From positions 1 to 11,973 of the forward strand of contig UQMY01000047.1 of the NCBI GenBank assembly GCA_900542325.1: 11,973 nt of DNA, in the 5' to 3' direction. Positions 1-6,731 of this stretch are shown here, piece after piece. Below the pieces are notes generated by a model. It was not told the DNA's origin. It did no database searches and saw only the letters and a program-made list of their open reading frames with translations. Every line of letters begins with the position of its first letter. Position 1 is the stretch's first letter. A program made the position numbers and the translations under genes. This DNA is from an uncultured Collinsella sp. (lineage in GTDB: Bacteria > Actinomycetota > Coriobacteriia > Coriobacteriales > Coriobacteriaceae).

Positions 1-35
1 ATTTTCCGGTTCGACGAACAGCCGATCGTGTCAAA

Positions 36-55
36 TTTGGTCTAACAGAGCCAAA
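36..55 (-). other. small hairpin beyond the permease terminator
   Basis: The arms TTTGGTCT (36-43) and AGAGCCAAA (47-55) can pair around a 3-nt loop with one bulged G. The hairpin lies just downstream of the permease terminator in the direction of minus-strand transcription, and the minus strand continues with TTTGAC. It may be a weak backup terminator, or chance. I see no coding sequence in positions 1-135. Confidence 0.25.
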
Positions 56-62
56 CACAAAG

Positions 63-86
63 GGAGGGGCCTCGTAAGGCCCCTCC
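63..86 (-). terminator. intrinsic terminator of the permease gene
   Basis: A perfect 9-bp GC-rich stem (GGAGGGGCC at 63-71, GGCCCCTCC at 78-86) encloses a 6-nt loop. Read on the minus strand, the hairpin is followed by CCTTTGTGTTT, a T-rich tract, and it lies about 50 nt after the permease stop codon. This is the layout of a Rho-independent terminator. On the plus strand the run after the stem is not T-rich, so action is probably in one direction only. Confidence 0.8.
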
Positions 87-135
87 TTAGGAAAGGGAAT
101 CGATTTATTCCACAGCCGTAGATTAATCCTAGCCG

Positions 136-1599
136 CTACTCCATCATGTCGAGGACGGAGGGGCGCAGCTCGCTCTCGGCGGCCTCGGGATCGGTCTCGC
201 GCAGGCGGTTGATATAGCGGTTGTACCACATCACGGCAAGACCCAGGAAGACAACCACACCGCCAACGTTGTAGACCAGCGTCAGCCACAGCGGCTGATC
301 GAGCGGGATGGTGCCGCAGACAAGCACAAAGCAGAAGACCACAAGCAGGAATGCGGCAACGACCAGACCAAAGCTGCGCGAGCCCATGCGGAAGTCACGG
401 GGAGCGGCGTCGAAGTTCTTGCGCAGCATAAAGTAGGCAAGCAGGATCAGCAGCGGCGGGAGCAGAGCAGTGGCGGCCGTCATGTTGGTGACGATCATGA
501 GCAGGTCGTCGAGGTTACCAGAGCCCAAGGCCGGGATGATCAGGATGGGGACGACGATGGCGAACTGCAGCCAAGCGGCGCGGGCGGGAATGCCGTGCTC
601 GTTGAGCTCGACGATCTTGCTACCAAAGACGCCCTTGGGGATCTCGGTGAAGAAGACCTTGATGGGAGCAGAGGTCCACATCATGAGGGAGCCCAGCGTG
701 GCAGCGAGAAGGATCAGGCCAATGACGCGCGTGGACACTTCCATGGGAATGCCAAAGTGGGCAAAGACAGCGCCGAATACGTCGAAGATACCGGTGGAGA
801 TGGCAACGCCGCCCTCGGGAATGAACAGGTTGACCAGCAGCGAAGCGCCTGCGTACAGAAGGCCGATGGTCAGGCCGGCGATAACGACGGTGCGCACGAA
901 GGCCTTGACGCCGCCCTTAAGGTCGTTAAGGAACACGCCGACAGACTCAGCGCCGCCAACGCCCTGGATGATCCAGGCAAGCGTACCGAAGAAGCCCCAC
1001 ATAGTTGCGAAGTTGCTCATGTCGGGAGCCATGTTAGCGGGGGTAGGAGCCGTAGCGAACTCGACGCCGCCAAAGGCAGCAGCCAGGGACAGCAAGATGA
1101 ACACGGCAGTCAGGCCGAGAGCCGCGGTCGAGCCGAAGGAGGAAATGGAGCCGATCCACTTAGCGCCCTTGGTCGAAACCCACGTGGCGATAGCAAAGAC
1201 GACGATCTCGATAATGGTGATCCACAGCTGCGAGAGCTCGGCGTTGGCACCAAGGAACACGTAGCTCGCGTAGATGATGACGTTGGGCAGGACGGATGCA
1301 AAGTAGAACAGGTTAACGAACCAGTAGCTAAATGCCGTCAGGAACGCCCAGCGACCACCCATCGAAGTCTTAACCCATGCGTACACACCAGACTCGGAGT
1401 CCTTATTAAGACCGACAAACTCGGCGGTAACCAGAGTATAGGGGACAAAGTACAAAAGTGTGGCGAAGAAGAACGACGGCGCAGCCGCCAAGCCGATGGC
1501 CGCGTTGTTGTTGATGATGTTCTTGATACCGAACACGGCGGCGACCGTCATGCCCAGCAGAGCGAACGAACCAATCGTTCCTCGTTTTTCAGAGCTCAT
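136..1599 (-). CDS. APC-superfamily amino-acid permease (glutamate:GABA antiporter/YjeM-like)
   Basis: An integral membrane protein of 487 residues with about 12 hydrophobic segments, typical of APC-type amino-acid transporters. The N-terminal segment (GMTVAAVFGIKNIINN) matches the first, partly unwound substrate-site helix of the family. The overall pattern, including FVPYTLVTAEFVGLNKDSE and SGVYAWVKTSMGG, resembles the glutamate:GABA antiporter (AGT) branch and E. coli YjeM. It is expected to move an amino acid across the cytoplasmic membrane by exchange or proton coupling; the substrate cannot be read from sequence. I chose ATG at 1599 because GGGAGGG sits 4-5 nt upstream. A TTG at 1611 would add four residues but would overlap that ribosome site. 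The gene is monocistronic, with its own terminator, and is separated from the upstream ebg genes by a spacer with a possible promoter. Family confidence is high and substrate confidence low. Confidence 0.85.
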   Translation of the reverse strand: MSSEKRGTIGSFALLGMTVAAVFGIKNIINNNAAIGLAAAPSFFFATLLYFVPYTLVTAEFVGLNKDSESGVYAWVKTSMGGRWAFLTAFSYWFVNLFYFASVLPNVIIYASYVFLGANAELSQLWITIIEIVVFAIATWVSTKGAKWIGSISSFGSTAALGLTAVFILLSLAAAFGGVEFATAPTPANMAPDMSNFATMWGFFGTLAWIIQGVGGAESVGVFLNDLKGGVKAFVRTVVIAGLTIGLLYAGASLLVNLFIPEGGVAISTGIFDVFGAVFAHFGIPMEVSTRVIGLILLAATLGSLMMWTSAPIKVFFTEIPKGVFGSKIVELNEHGIPARAAWLQFAIVVPILIIPALGSGNLDDLLMIVTNMTAATALLPPLLILLAYFMLRKNFDAAPRDFRMGSRSFGLVVAAFLLVVFCFVLVCGTIPLDQPLWLTLVYNVGGVVVFLGLAVMWYNRYINRLRETDPEAAESELRPSVLDMME

Positions 1600-1617
1600 A
1601 AGCCCTCCCAATCATCC

Positions 1618-1623
1618 GTTATA
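1618..1623 (-). promoter_or_regulatory. candidate -10 element for the permease
   Basis: On the minus strand TATAAC (1623 to 1618) lies about 20 nt before the chosen ATG at 1599 and matches the -10 consensus at five of six positions. No good -35 hexamer lies at 16-18 bp; TTGCAG (1650-1645) is about 21 bp away. The call rests on the -10 alone. Confidence 0.3.
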
Positions 1624-1678
1624 TCTCATCTAAAACCGTCCGGACTGCAAGCGCAATCGTGGACAGCACACCTGCTAG

Positions 1679-1716
1679 GGGGGATGGGGAAAAGGGAGTC
1701 AACAAAGCCATCCCCC
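1679..1716 (-). terminator. hairpin after ebgC, possible operon terminator
   Basis: A 9-bp inverted repeat (GGGGGATGG at 1679-1687, CCATCCCCC at 1708-1716) with a 20-nt loop lies about 36 nt after the ebgC stop codon. The stem is strong but no T tract follows on the minus strand, so it would be an atypical intrinsic terminator or an RNA-stabilising 3' hairpin. Its right arm, AAAGCCATCCCCC, resembles the motif repeated after the tetR gene at 11795-11880. Confidence 0.35.
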
Positions 1717-1752
1717 TTAACGGCGCAAAGCAAACGTCCAAACGGACGAATA

Positions 1753-2208
1753 CTACTTGTTGGGGAAGGAATAACCTTCAACCGTCACGTGCAGTACCAC
1801 GACGCGGGAATCCGCGGCATCGTCCACGACACGGTAGGCCTCGTCGATCTCGACGACGGCAACGCCGCCGGCGGGAATCGTCACGGTCTCCCCCGTACCC
1901 TCAAAGCGCTCACGATCATCGATATCGCTGTAGGCGCGCGTGCAGGTGAGGCCTGCCTTGGGGGCAACCTCGACGGTCAGGTCGCCGTCGAGCGGGGCGA
2001 GCACGGCATGGTAGCGACGGTGACCGACCAGATCGGCGGTTGCGGCCTCGCGGGCATAGACCCACCAGTACACCAACGAGTCGCCGATGGAGTACGCCAC
2101 GTCGTGCTGCAGGTCGGCAACACCATCGAGCGCCTGTCCGGTACGCATCCACTTCTTGACGGACTTCATCTGGGCGTCGAAGTCGGCACGCGAGTTAAAT
2201 ACATGCAT
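1753..2208 (-). CDS. ebgC: Ebg beta-galactosidase small subunit (YhcH/YjgK/YiaL family)
   Basis: A 151-residue cupin-like protein that aligns closely with recalled E. coli EbgC (149 residues). Shared stretches are SIGDSL (40-45), GHRRYH (62-67), VAPK (81-84), DEAYRVV (122-128) and the C-terminus ending PNK, where EbgC ends HNK. In E. coli this subunit binds the EbgA catalytic chain and is needed for full beta-galactosidase activity. The ATG is 3 nt after the ebgA stop, and its ribosome site AAGGAGG lies inside the last ebgA codons, so the two are co-transcribed and probably translationally coupled to give equal amounts. One difference stands out: residue 122 is Asp where I recall His in EbgC (DIHEAYRF), a position that in the wider family helps hold a metal. 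Function as a subunit is likely; independent catalysis is doubtful. Confidence 0.92.
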   Translation of the reverse strand: MHVFNSRADFDAQMKSVKKWMRTGQALDGVADLQHDVAYSIGDSLVYWWVYAREAATADLVGHRRYHAVLAPLDGDLTVEVAPKAGLTCTRAYSDIDDRERFEGTGETVTIPAGGVAVVEIDEAYRVVDDAADSRVVVLHVTVEGYSFPNK

Positions 2209-2211
2209 GAC

Positions 2212-5200
2212 TTATGCCTCCTTAATGGGTGCCAGCGCCTGAGCCAGATCGGCAGACGTCAGCGGTCGCAGGGACACCTCAAAGCTGAAGCTCTCAAAAC
2301 GGGTGCGATAGGAGTCGAGCACCTCGGAACCCCAAGAGTTCGAGCCAAGGCCGAGCAGCTGGTCGTTGATGTTGACCGTGACCGTATCGCCCTTGACAAG
2401 GTCGTAGACGTGCTTGGCGCTATCGATGGCCTCGCAACTATAGGGCCATGCCGAGAACGAGAACGGGTTGGAGGCGGCATCGACCGGACGGGTCACCAGC
2501 ACGCCGTCACCGTGGCTAGAGCGCAGGGCAACCCAGCGGGTGCCCTCGCGGTTGGCGCAGTCCTGAGGCATAACGTAGGGCGTGAACATGTCGTCGACCG
2601 TAGTGCGGTAATGTCCGACCGGGTTGGCGCGCAGCGAGTCCGGATAGTTCTCGCCCGGGCCGTGGCCGTACCACTCAACGGCACGATCGCAACCGGGAAC
2701 CTCGAAGGAGATGCCGATGCGCGGGATGATGTCCGAGTAATCGCCGTAGGGCTCGCCGGAAACCTTGAGGTCGACGCGACCGCTCGGAAGCACGGTGTAG
2801 ACAAGCTCGACGCGCATGCCAAACGCACGGACGGGAGGAGCGATGCGCTGGCTCACGGTAACGACGACCGCGTTGCCATCCTGCTTCCAAGAAACCTTGC
2901 GGGTAGACGTCTGCATCACATCGATGAAGTTGTCCTTCCACAGGGAGTCGTACTCCTGGGCGTGGTTATCGACGAGCGGATGCCAAAAACCAACCTGGGG
3001 ACCGGAGGCGATGACGTCGCGGCCGGATGCCTTCCACTCGCTCACGGTACCGTTAACCTTGTTGAAGGTCAGCTCGCCGTTGAGGGAGTGAATGCGAATC
3101 TCCTGCTCGGTCTCCTCGACCGTAAGCTCAGGACGAATGGGAGCCGCGATGGCCGGCGCCGGATGGTTTGCGATGGCAAACTGGCTTGCACCCAGCTGGA
3201 ACATCGGCTCGCACCAGGCGTGAGCCGCCATTGTGTAGGCGTGCACGGTCAGCAGGGTCTCGCCCACTGCGGCCTCGCGAATCACCAGTGGCAGCTGGAC
3301 GGACTCGCCGGGGGCAACCGCACCGGGCATGAGCGTCTTGCGGCTGACCACGTCGCCGTCCACCAGGGTCTCGGCCGACAGGCAAACATCCTCGAGGGTG
3401 GTGAACCAACGCTTGTTGGTGACGGTCAGCTCGCCCGACTCGGCATCGTAGGCCATGCGAACCGGGCAGATAACCTGGCCATACTCAGTAAGGCCCGGGC
3501 TCGGCTGCTGCCAAGGGAACACCATGCCATCGATGCAGAAGTTGCTGTTGTTGGGGTAATCGCCGTTGTCGCCGCCATACATGTCGTAGGCAACGCCGTC
3601 CTCGGTCACAGCAGCCAGACCGTGGTCGCACCATTCCCAAATAAACTGGCCCTGGATGCAATCCCAGCGATCGAAGACCTCCTGGTACTCGGACAGGCCT
3701 CCGGGACCATTACCCATAGAGTGGCCGTACTCGCAGTTGATGCGCGGCTTAGGGAACGGATGCTCGCCAAAGTCGTTCATCTGCGACACGCGGGAGTACA
3801 TGGTGGAAATGACGTCGACGGTATCGGCGTTGCGGTCCTCCTCGTAGTGGACCGGACGACCGTCGAGCTCGTGAGCCTTGGCGTACATCGCGCGGATGTT
3901 GCAGCCATAGCCGCTCTCGTTGCCCATCGACCACATAATGATGCAGGCGTGATTGCGCTCCTGCATCACCAGGCGCTCAACACGGTCGACGTAGGCCGGC
4001 TCCCAGGCAGGGTCGTCGGTGACCAGGGCGATGTTGCCGATATTCTCGAAGCCGTGGCTCTCCATATCGGTCTCGGCGACCAGCATGATGCCATACTCAT
4101 CGCACAGCTCGTAGAAGCGCGGGTCGTTGGCGTAGTGGGATGTGCGCACCGCGTTGATGTTGTGCTGCTTCATGAGCTCCAGGTCGCGGCGCATGCGATC
4201 GAGGCCCACAGCGCGGCCCTTGTGATCGTCGTGGTCATGGCGGTTGACGCCATGCATCTTAAAGTAGGTGCCGTTGAGGTAGATATGATTGCCCTCGACC
4301 GTCACCTCGGCAAGGCCTTGGCGATGCGGAACGTACTCGCTGACCTCGTCGCCGTCGTAGACCTCAAGCGTAAGGTCATAGAGGAAGGGGTCCTCGGGGT
4401 TCCAGAAGTGGGCATCGGCAACGCTGCACTCGGCATGGCCGTCGACGCACTCGCCCGTAGCGACCACATTCTGGCCATCGCTGAGCGTATACACAACGCG
4501 GCTTGCGCCCTGGGCAACCGTATCGAGCGTGACCAGAGCGGCATCGCCCTCGCGGTGCGTGCGGAACCTAAAGTCGACCAGATGCGCGGCGGGACGCTGC
4601 ATGAGGTACACATCGCGGAAGATGCCCGATGCCCACCACATGTCCTGGTCCTCGATGTAGCTACCATCGCTGTACTGCAGAACCTTGACCGCAATCAGGT
4701 TGTCGCCCTCGACGAGCGCGTCGGTTACGTCAAACTCGGCGGACAGGCGCGAACCCTTGGTCATGCCGATAAACTTGCCGTTGACATACAGCTCGCCGTA
4801 GCTCTCGATACCGTCGAAGCGAATGATCTCGCGAGCGCCGGCAGGCACGGCAGGAAGGTTGACGATGCGCTGGTAGACGCCCGTGGGGTCGTCGGAGGGA
4901 ACGAACGGCTGGTCCACTGGGAACGGAAAACCCTCGTCGGTGTAGGCAAGGTTGCCATAGCCGTCTACCTGCCACAGGTGCGGAACCTCCACGTGATCCC
5001 ACTCGGGCTCGTACGTGCAAAGTGCCTCGTTGGAGACGGCCGCGGGGCCCTCAAAAAGGCGGAACTGCCACGAGCCGGACAGCTGGACAAATCCGCGCGA
5101 CAGCTCGCGGCTGTACGTAGCGGCGAGATCGGCGGTCTCATAACCCATAAAGTACGCATGGGGTGCCAGGCGGTTCCTGTGGGTGAGCGCTTGGTTTTCC

Positions 5201-5220
5201 CAATCGTTAATGGCGTCCAT
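2212..5220 (-). CDS. ebgA: beta-galactosidase, GH2 family, Ebg-type catalytic subunit
   Basis: A cytoplasmic glycoside hydrolase of 1002 residues (LacZ is about 1023, EbgA about 1030) that hydrolyses terminal beta-galactosides such as lactose. The order is that of GH2: sugar-binding jelly roll (about 45-215), Ig-like domain (about 217-320), TIM barrel (about 322-612), linker sandwich (about 620-705) and large C-terminal beta-sandwich (about 735-990). The acid/base Glu is residue 435 in WSMGNESGYG and the nucleophile Glu is residue 497 in INCEYGHSMGNG. It follows recalled E. coli EbgA almost throughout, for example YTDEGFPFPVDQPFVPSDDP, HGVNRHDHD and LLGLGSNSWGSEVLDS, and lies next to an EbgC homologue, so ebgA fits better than lacZ. 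The start at 5220 has AAGGAG 7 nt upstream. No signal peptide is visible. The gene contains no TTA, CTA or TCA codon. Control is expected from the divergent LacI-family gene through three operators upstream. Confidence 0.95.
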   Translation of the reverse strand: MDAINDWENQALTHRNRLAPHAYFMGYETADLAATYSRELSRGFVQLSGSWQFRLFEGPAAVSNEALCTYEPEWDHVEVPHLWQVDGYGNLAYTDEGFPFPVDQPFVPSDDPTGVYQRIVNLPAVPAGAREIIRFDGIESYGELYVNGKFIGMTKGSRLSAEFDVTDALVEGDNLIAVKVLQYSDGSYIEDQDMWWASGIFRDVYLMQRPAAHLVDFRFRTHREGDAALVTLDTVAQGASRVVYTLSDGQNVVATGECVDGHAECSVADAHFWNPEDPFLYDLTLEVYDGDEVSEYVPHRQGLAEVTVEGNHIYLNGTYFKMHGVNRHDHDDHKGRAVGLDRMRRDLELMKQHNINAVRTSHYANDPRFYELCDEYGIMLVAETDMESHGFENIGNIALVTDDPAWEPAYVDRVERLVMQERNHACIIMWSMGNESGYGCNIRAMYAKAHELDGRPVHYEEDRNADTVDVISTMYSRVSQMNDFGEHPFPKPRINCEYGHSMGNGPGGLSEYQEVFDRWDCIQGQFIWEWCDHGLAAVTEDGVAYDMYGGDNGDYPNNSNFCIDGMVFPWQQPSPGLTEYGQVICPVRMAYDAESGELTVTNKRWFTTLEDVCLSAETLVDGDVVSRKTLMPGAVAPGESVQLPLVIREAAVGETLLTVHAYTMAAHAWCEPMFQLGASQFAIANHPAPAIAAPIRPELTVEETEQEIRIHSLNGELTFNKVNGTVSEWKASGRDVIASGPQVGFWHPLVDNHAQEYDSLWKDNFIDVMQTSTRKVSWKQDGNAVVVTVSQRIAPPVRAFGMRVELVYTVLPSGRVDLKVSGEPYGDYSDIIPRIGISFEVPGCDRAVEWYGHGPGENYPDSLRANPVGHYRTTVDDMFTPYVMPQDCANREGTRWVALRSSHGDGVLVTRPVDAASNPFSFSAWPYSCEAIDSAKHVYDLVKGDTVTVNINDQLLGLGSNSWGSEVLDSYRTRFESFSFEVSLRPLTSADLAQALAPIKEA
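2217..2223 (-). promoter_or_regulatory. ebgC ribosome-binding site inside the ebgA 3' end
   Basis: The perfect Shine-Dalgarno AAGGAGG (2223 to 2217) is formed by the final ebgA codons (Ile-Lys-Glu-Ala-stop), 8 nt before the ebgC ATG. It fixes the ebgC start and suggests that ribosomes finishing ebgA help initiate ebgC. Confidence 0.8.
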
Positions 5221-5254
5221 GGTGATGCTCCTTCGTCATCGTAGTGATTCTTGT

Positions 5255-5266
5255 GCAACCGGTTGT
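5255..5266. promoter_or_regulatory. LacI-type operator O1, at the ebg transcription start
   Basis: GCAACCGGTTGT is an almost perfect 12-bp palindrome with the central CG typical of LacI-family sites. It is the first of three identical 12-mers in the divergent spacer. Its centre (5260/5261) is about 10 bp downstream of the predicted -10 TAAGAT, so a bound repressor would cover the transcription start. The divergent LacI-family gene is the obvious ligand. Confidence 0.85.
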
Positions 5267-5270
5267 CCTT

Positions 5271-5300
5271 ATCTTACGGGCGATGCAAAAACCTGTGCAA
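5271..5300 (-). promoter_or_regulatory. predicted promoter of the ebgAC operon
   Basis: On the minus strand a -35-like TTGCAC (5300-5295) is followed 18 bp later by a -10-like TAAGAT (5276-5271); reading the -35 as TGCACA gives 17 bp. Each box is a moderate match. The position is supported by the operators: O2 overlaps the -35 and O1 covers the expected start near 5264, giving a leader of about 44 nt before the ebgA ATG. Confidence 0.55.
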
Positions 5301-5308
5301 CCGGTTGT
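5297..5308. promoter_or_regulatory. LacI-type operator O2, overlapping the ebg -35
   Basis: The second copy of GCAACCGGTTGT, flanked like O1 by TGT on the left and CC on the right. Its centre (5302/5303) is exactly 42 bp from that of O1, four B-DNA turns, so the two sites face the same side of the helix. It overlaps the predicted -35 of the ebg promoter, which fits direct repression. Confidence 0.85.
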
Positions 5309-5341
5309 CCGCTGAACGGGCGATTTCGCCGGATTAACGGT

Positions 5342-5360
5342 GCAACCGGTTGTACAACCG
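5342..5360. promoter_or_regulatory. LacI-type operator O3 with an additional half-site
   Basis: The third copy of GCAACCGGTTGT (5342-5353) is centred 45 bp from O2. It runs directly into ACAACCG, so a second, perfect 14-bp palindrome, CGGTTGTACAACCG (5347-5360), shares its right half. Three half-sites (GCAACC, GGTTGT, ACAACC) thus stand in a row. This distal site could support a loop or multimer with O1/O2, or control the divergent regulator gene. Confidence 0.8.
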
Positions 5361-5595
5361 CGGAACTTATGTCACCCTGCGTATCGAAACTCAGCGCAAA
5401 ACAGCATTCCCAGGCGGCGGACAACGGCCGCGCCCATCTATGCCCCACCCTTGCAAGCCATGTTCAACAGCAGCTTGAACGTGAAATGCCACCAGTGGCC
5501 GGATATCATGAACGCTGTTCAGGCGCACTATAGTAAGCTGTATCCGCACCAGCCCGTATCAGTGACAACATCGACCGCTTTTTCCAGGTGACACC
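5361..5595. other. gene-free part of the divergent ebg spacer
   Basis: About 235 bp between the operator cluster and the LacI-family start codon. I see no credible gene. It holds three short inverted repeats: GTTCAA/TTGAAC at 5462-5480 (7-nt gap), GCCAC/GTGGC at 5488-5499 (2-nt gap) and TGAAC/GTTCA at 5509-5521 (3-nt gap). It also holds a -10-like TATAGT at 5529-5534. The GTTCA-type palindromes differ from the GCAACC operators, so another regulator may act here. Confidence 0.4.
5529..5534 (+). promoter_or_regulatory. candidate -10 of the LacI-family regulator gene
   Basis: TATAGT matches the -10 consensus at five of six positions and lies about 60 bp before the start codon. The region 16-18 bp upstream has no convincing -35. 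The TGAAC/GTTCA palindrome (5509-5521) falls between the two expected boxes, a usual place for a repressor or a MerR-like activator. Confidence 0.35.
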
Positions 5596-6612
5596 ATGAC
5601 CCAACCAGTTCGCACCGCACCGACGCTTGCCGAGGTTGCTGCAGCTGCCGGTGTTTCGCGCTCCACGGCATCGCGTGCCCTCAACGACTCCCCCCGCATT
5701 AGCGAGGAAACTAAAAAGCGCGTCCGCGCGGCTGCCAAGGAAGTCAATTTTGTACCCAACGCACGCGGCCGGGCGCTCGCCGTCGGACGCACGGAAATTA
5801 TCGCCGTACTGGTTACCGAGCCTTTGAGCGAGCTGTTTAGCGATCCCACCTACAGTGAGTTTTTAAGCGGCATTACCGAGGAACTTTCGGAGTCGTCTTA
5901 CCTACCCGTGATCCTGCAGGCATCTTCCTCGCATGAGCGCAATCGCGCACGCGAGCATTTTGAGCGTCGCTCGTTTGACGCCGTCATCGACGTCTCGCCC
6001 TACAAGGGCAGTGAGCTGCTCGAGGTGCTGCGTGAGCTGGGCGTACCCACCGTGTTGTGCGGCCAGCTCGAGGGCCACCCCTATCGCGATGTGTTCTCGA
6101 CGGTCTACTCCGACGACGAAGAGGGCGGACGCTTTGCGGCGCTCGCTATGAAAGATCGCGGGCGCAAGGACATCGTTGCCGTGCTGGGGCCGCAGGATAA
6201 CCCCGCCGTCGTCGACCGCCTTCGCGGCTACCGTGCAATTTTGGGCGAAAGCCTTCCAGATGAAAATGTCATCTATACCGGATGGAGCAGCGGAGACGGC
6301 TACCAAGCCACGCGGCGGCTGCTCGCGCGCGAAATACATGCCGACGGCGTGCTATGCGGATCGGACCGTATCGCAACCGGCGTTATCGCCGCATTCAACG
6401 AAGCGGGAATTAGCGTACCCAAAGACGTTTCGGTCGTGGGCTTCGATGACCACGAGGTCGCAGCTCGCAGCGTCCCCGCGTTGACGACCATTCGTCAGCC
6501 GCTTCGTGAGGAAGGCCGCAAGGCCGCAGGCATTGCGCTCGATATGATTAACGGTGCCGCGCCCACCACCACCGTCATGCACATGCAGCTCGTTCAGAGA
6601 GACTCACTGTAG
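5596..6612 (+). CDS. LacI-family transcriptional regulator of the ebg operon
   Basis: A 338-residue LacI/GalR-type regulator. The N-terminal helix-turn-helix runs from about residue 10 to 29 (TLAEVAAAAGVSRSTASRAL, recognition helix from V20), followed by the conserved SPRISEETKKRV stretch and a hinge around PNARGRALA (about 54-62). Residues from about 66 form a periplasmic-binding-protein-like effector domain, with the usual DGVLCGSDRIATGVIAAFNE and DVSVVGFDDHEVA segments near the end. Length is normal. It is divergent from ebgA and shares a spacer containing three LacI-type operators, so it very probably represses ebgAC and is released by a galactoside or related sugar; the ligand is inferred, not visible. 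AGGTG 5 nt before the ATG is a modest ribosome site. It is functionally comparable to E. coli EbgR, but orthology is not shown, so no symbol is given. Confidence 0.92.
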   Translation: MTQPVRTAPTLAEVAAAAGVSRSTASRALNDSPRISEETKKRVRAAAKEVNFVPNARGRALAVGRTEIIAVLVTEPLSELFSDPTYSEFLSGITEELSESSYLPVILQASSSHERNRAREHFERRSFDAVIDVSPYKGSELLEVLRELGVPTVLCGQLEGHPYRDVFSTVYSDDEEGGRFAALAMKDRGRKDIVAVLGPQDNPAVVDRLRGYRAILGESLPDENVIYTGWSSGDGYQATRRLLAREIHADGVLCGSDRIATGVIAAFNEAGISVPKDVSVVGFDDHEVAARSVPALTTIRQPLREEGRKAAGIALDMINGAAPTTTVMHMQLVQRDSL

Positions 6613-6621
6613 GAAACTGGG

Positions 6622-6643
6622 CCGGGCTTTCCGCGATGCCCGG
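6622..6643 (+). terminator. hairpin after the LacI-family gene
   Basis: CCGGGC (6622-6627) and GCCCGG (6638-6643) form a 6-bp stem with a 10-nt loop, starting 10 nt after the stop codon. No T tract follows, so it is at best a weak terminator. Transcription may also meet the aspS terminator further on. Confidence 0.35.
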
Positions 6644-6677
6644 TCAACCCATGCCCTCGCAACATCGGCGTATAAAA

Positions 6678-6708
6678 AACGAGGGAAGGCACACGTCCTT
6701 CCCTCGTT
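6678..6708 (-). terminator. intrinsic terminator of aspS
   Basis: A perfect 12-bp stem (AACGAGGGAAGG at 6678-6689, CCTTCCCTCGTT at 6697-6708) with a 7-nt loop. On the minus strand it is followed directly by a run of Ts (TTTTTTATA) and starts 23 nt after the aspS stop. This is a textbook Rho-independent terminator. It lies between two converging genes; on the plus strand there is no T tract. Confidence 0.9.
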
Positions 6709-6731
6709 ACAGGCAATAGGTAGCCGCTTGC

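Noticed and set aside
595..5244. A 1549-codon open frame on the plus strand, opposite the permease, ebgC and ebgA
   Set aside because: It lies exactly in register with the three minus-strand genes, which happen to share one frame. Antisense stops there would require TTA, CTA or TCA codons, which these genes avoid. The translation is a low-information His/Val/Asp/Gly-rich string with no family resemblance.
5183..5591. Small plus-strand frames across the divergent ebg spacer (83 and 116 codons)
   Set aside because: They run over the operator array and the ebg promoter, show no known family and have no good ribosome site.
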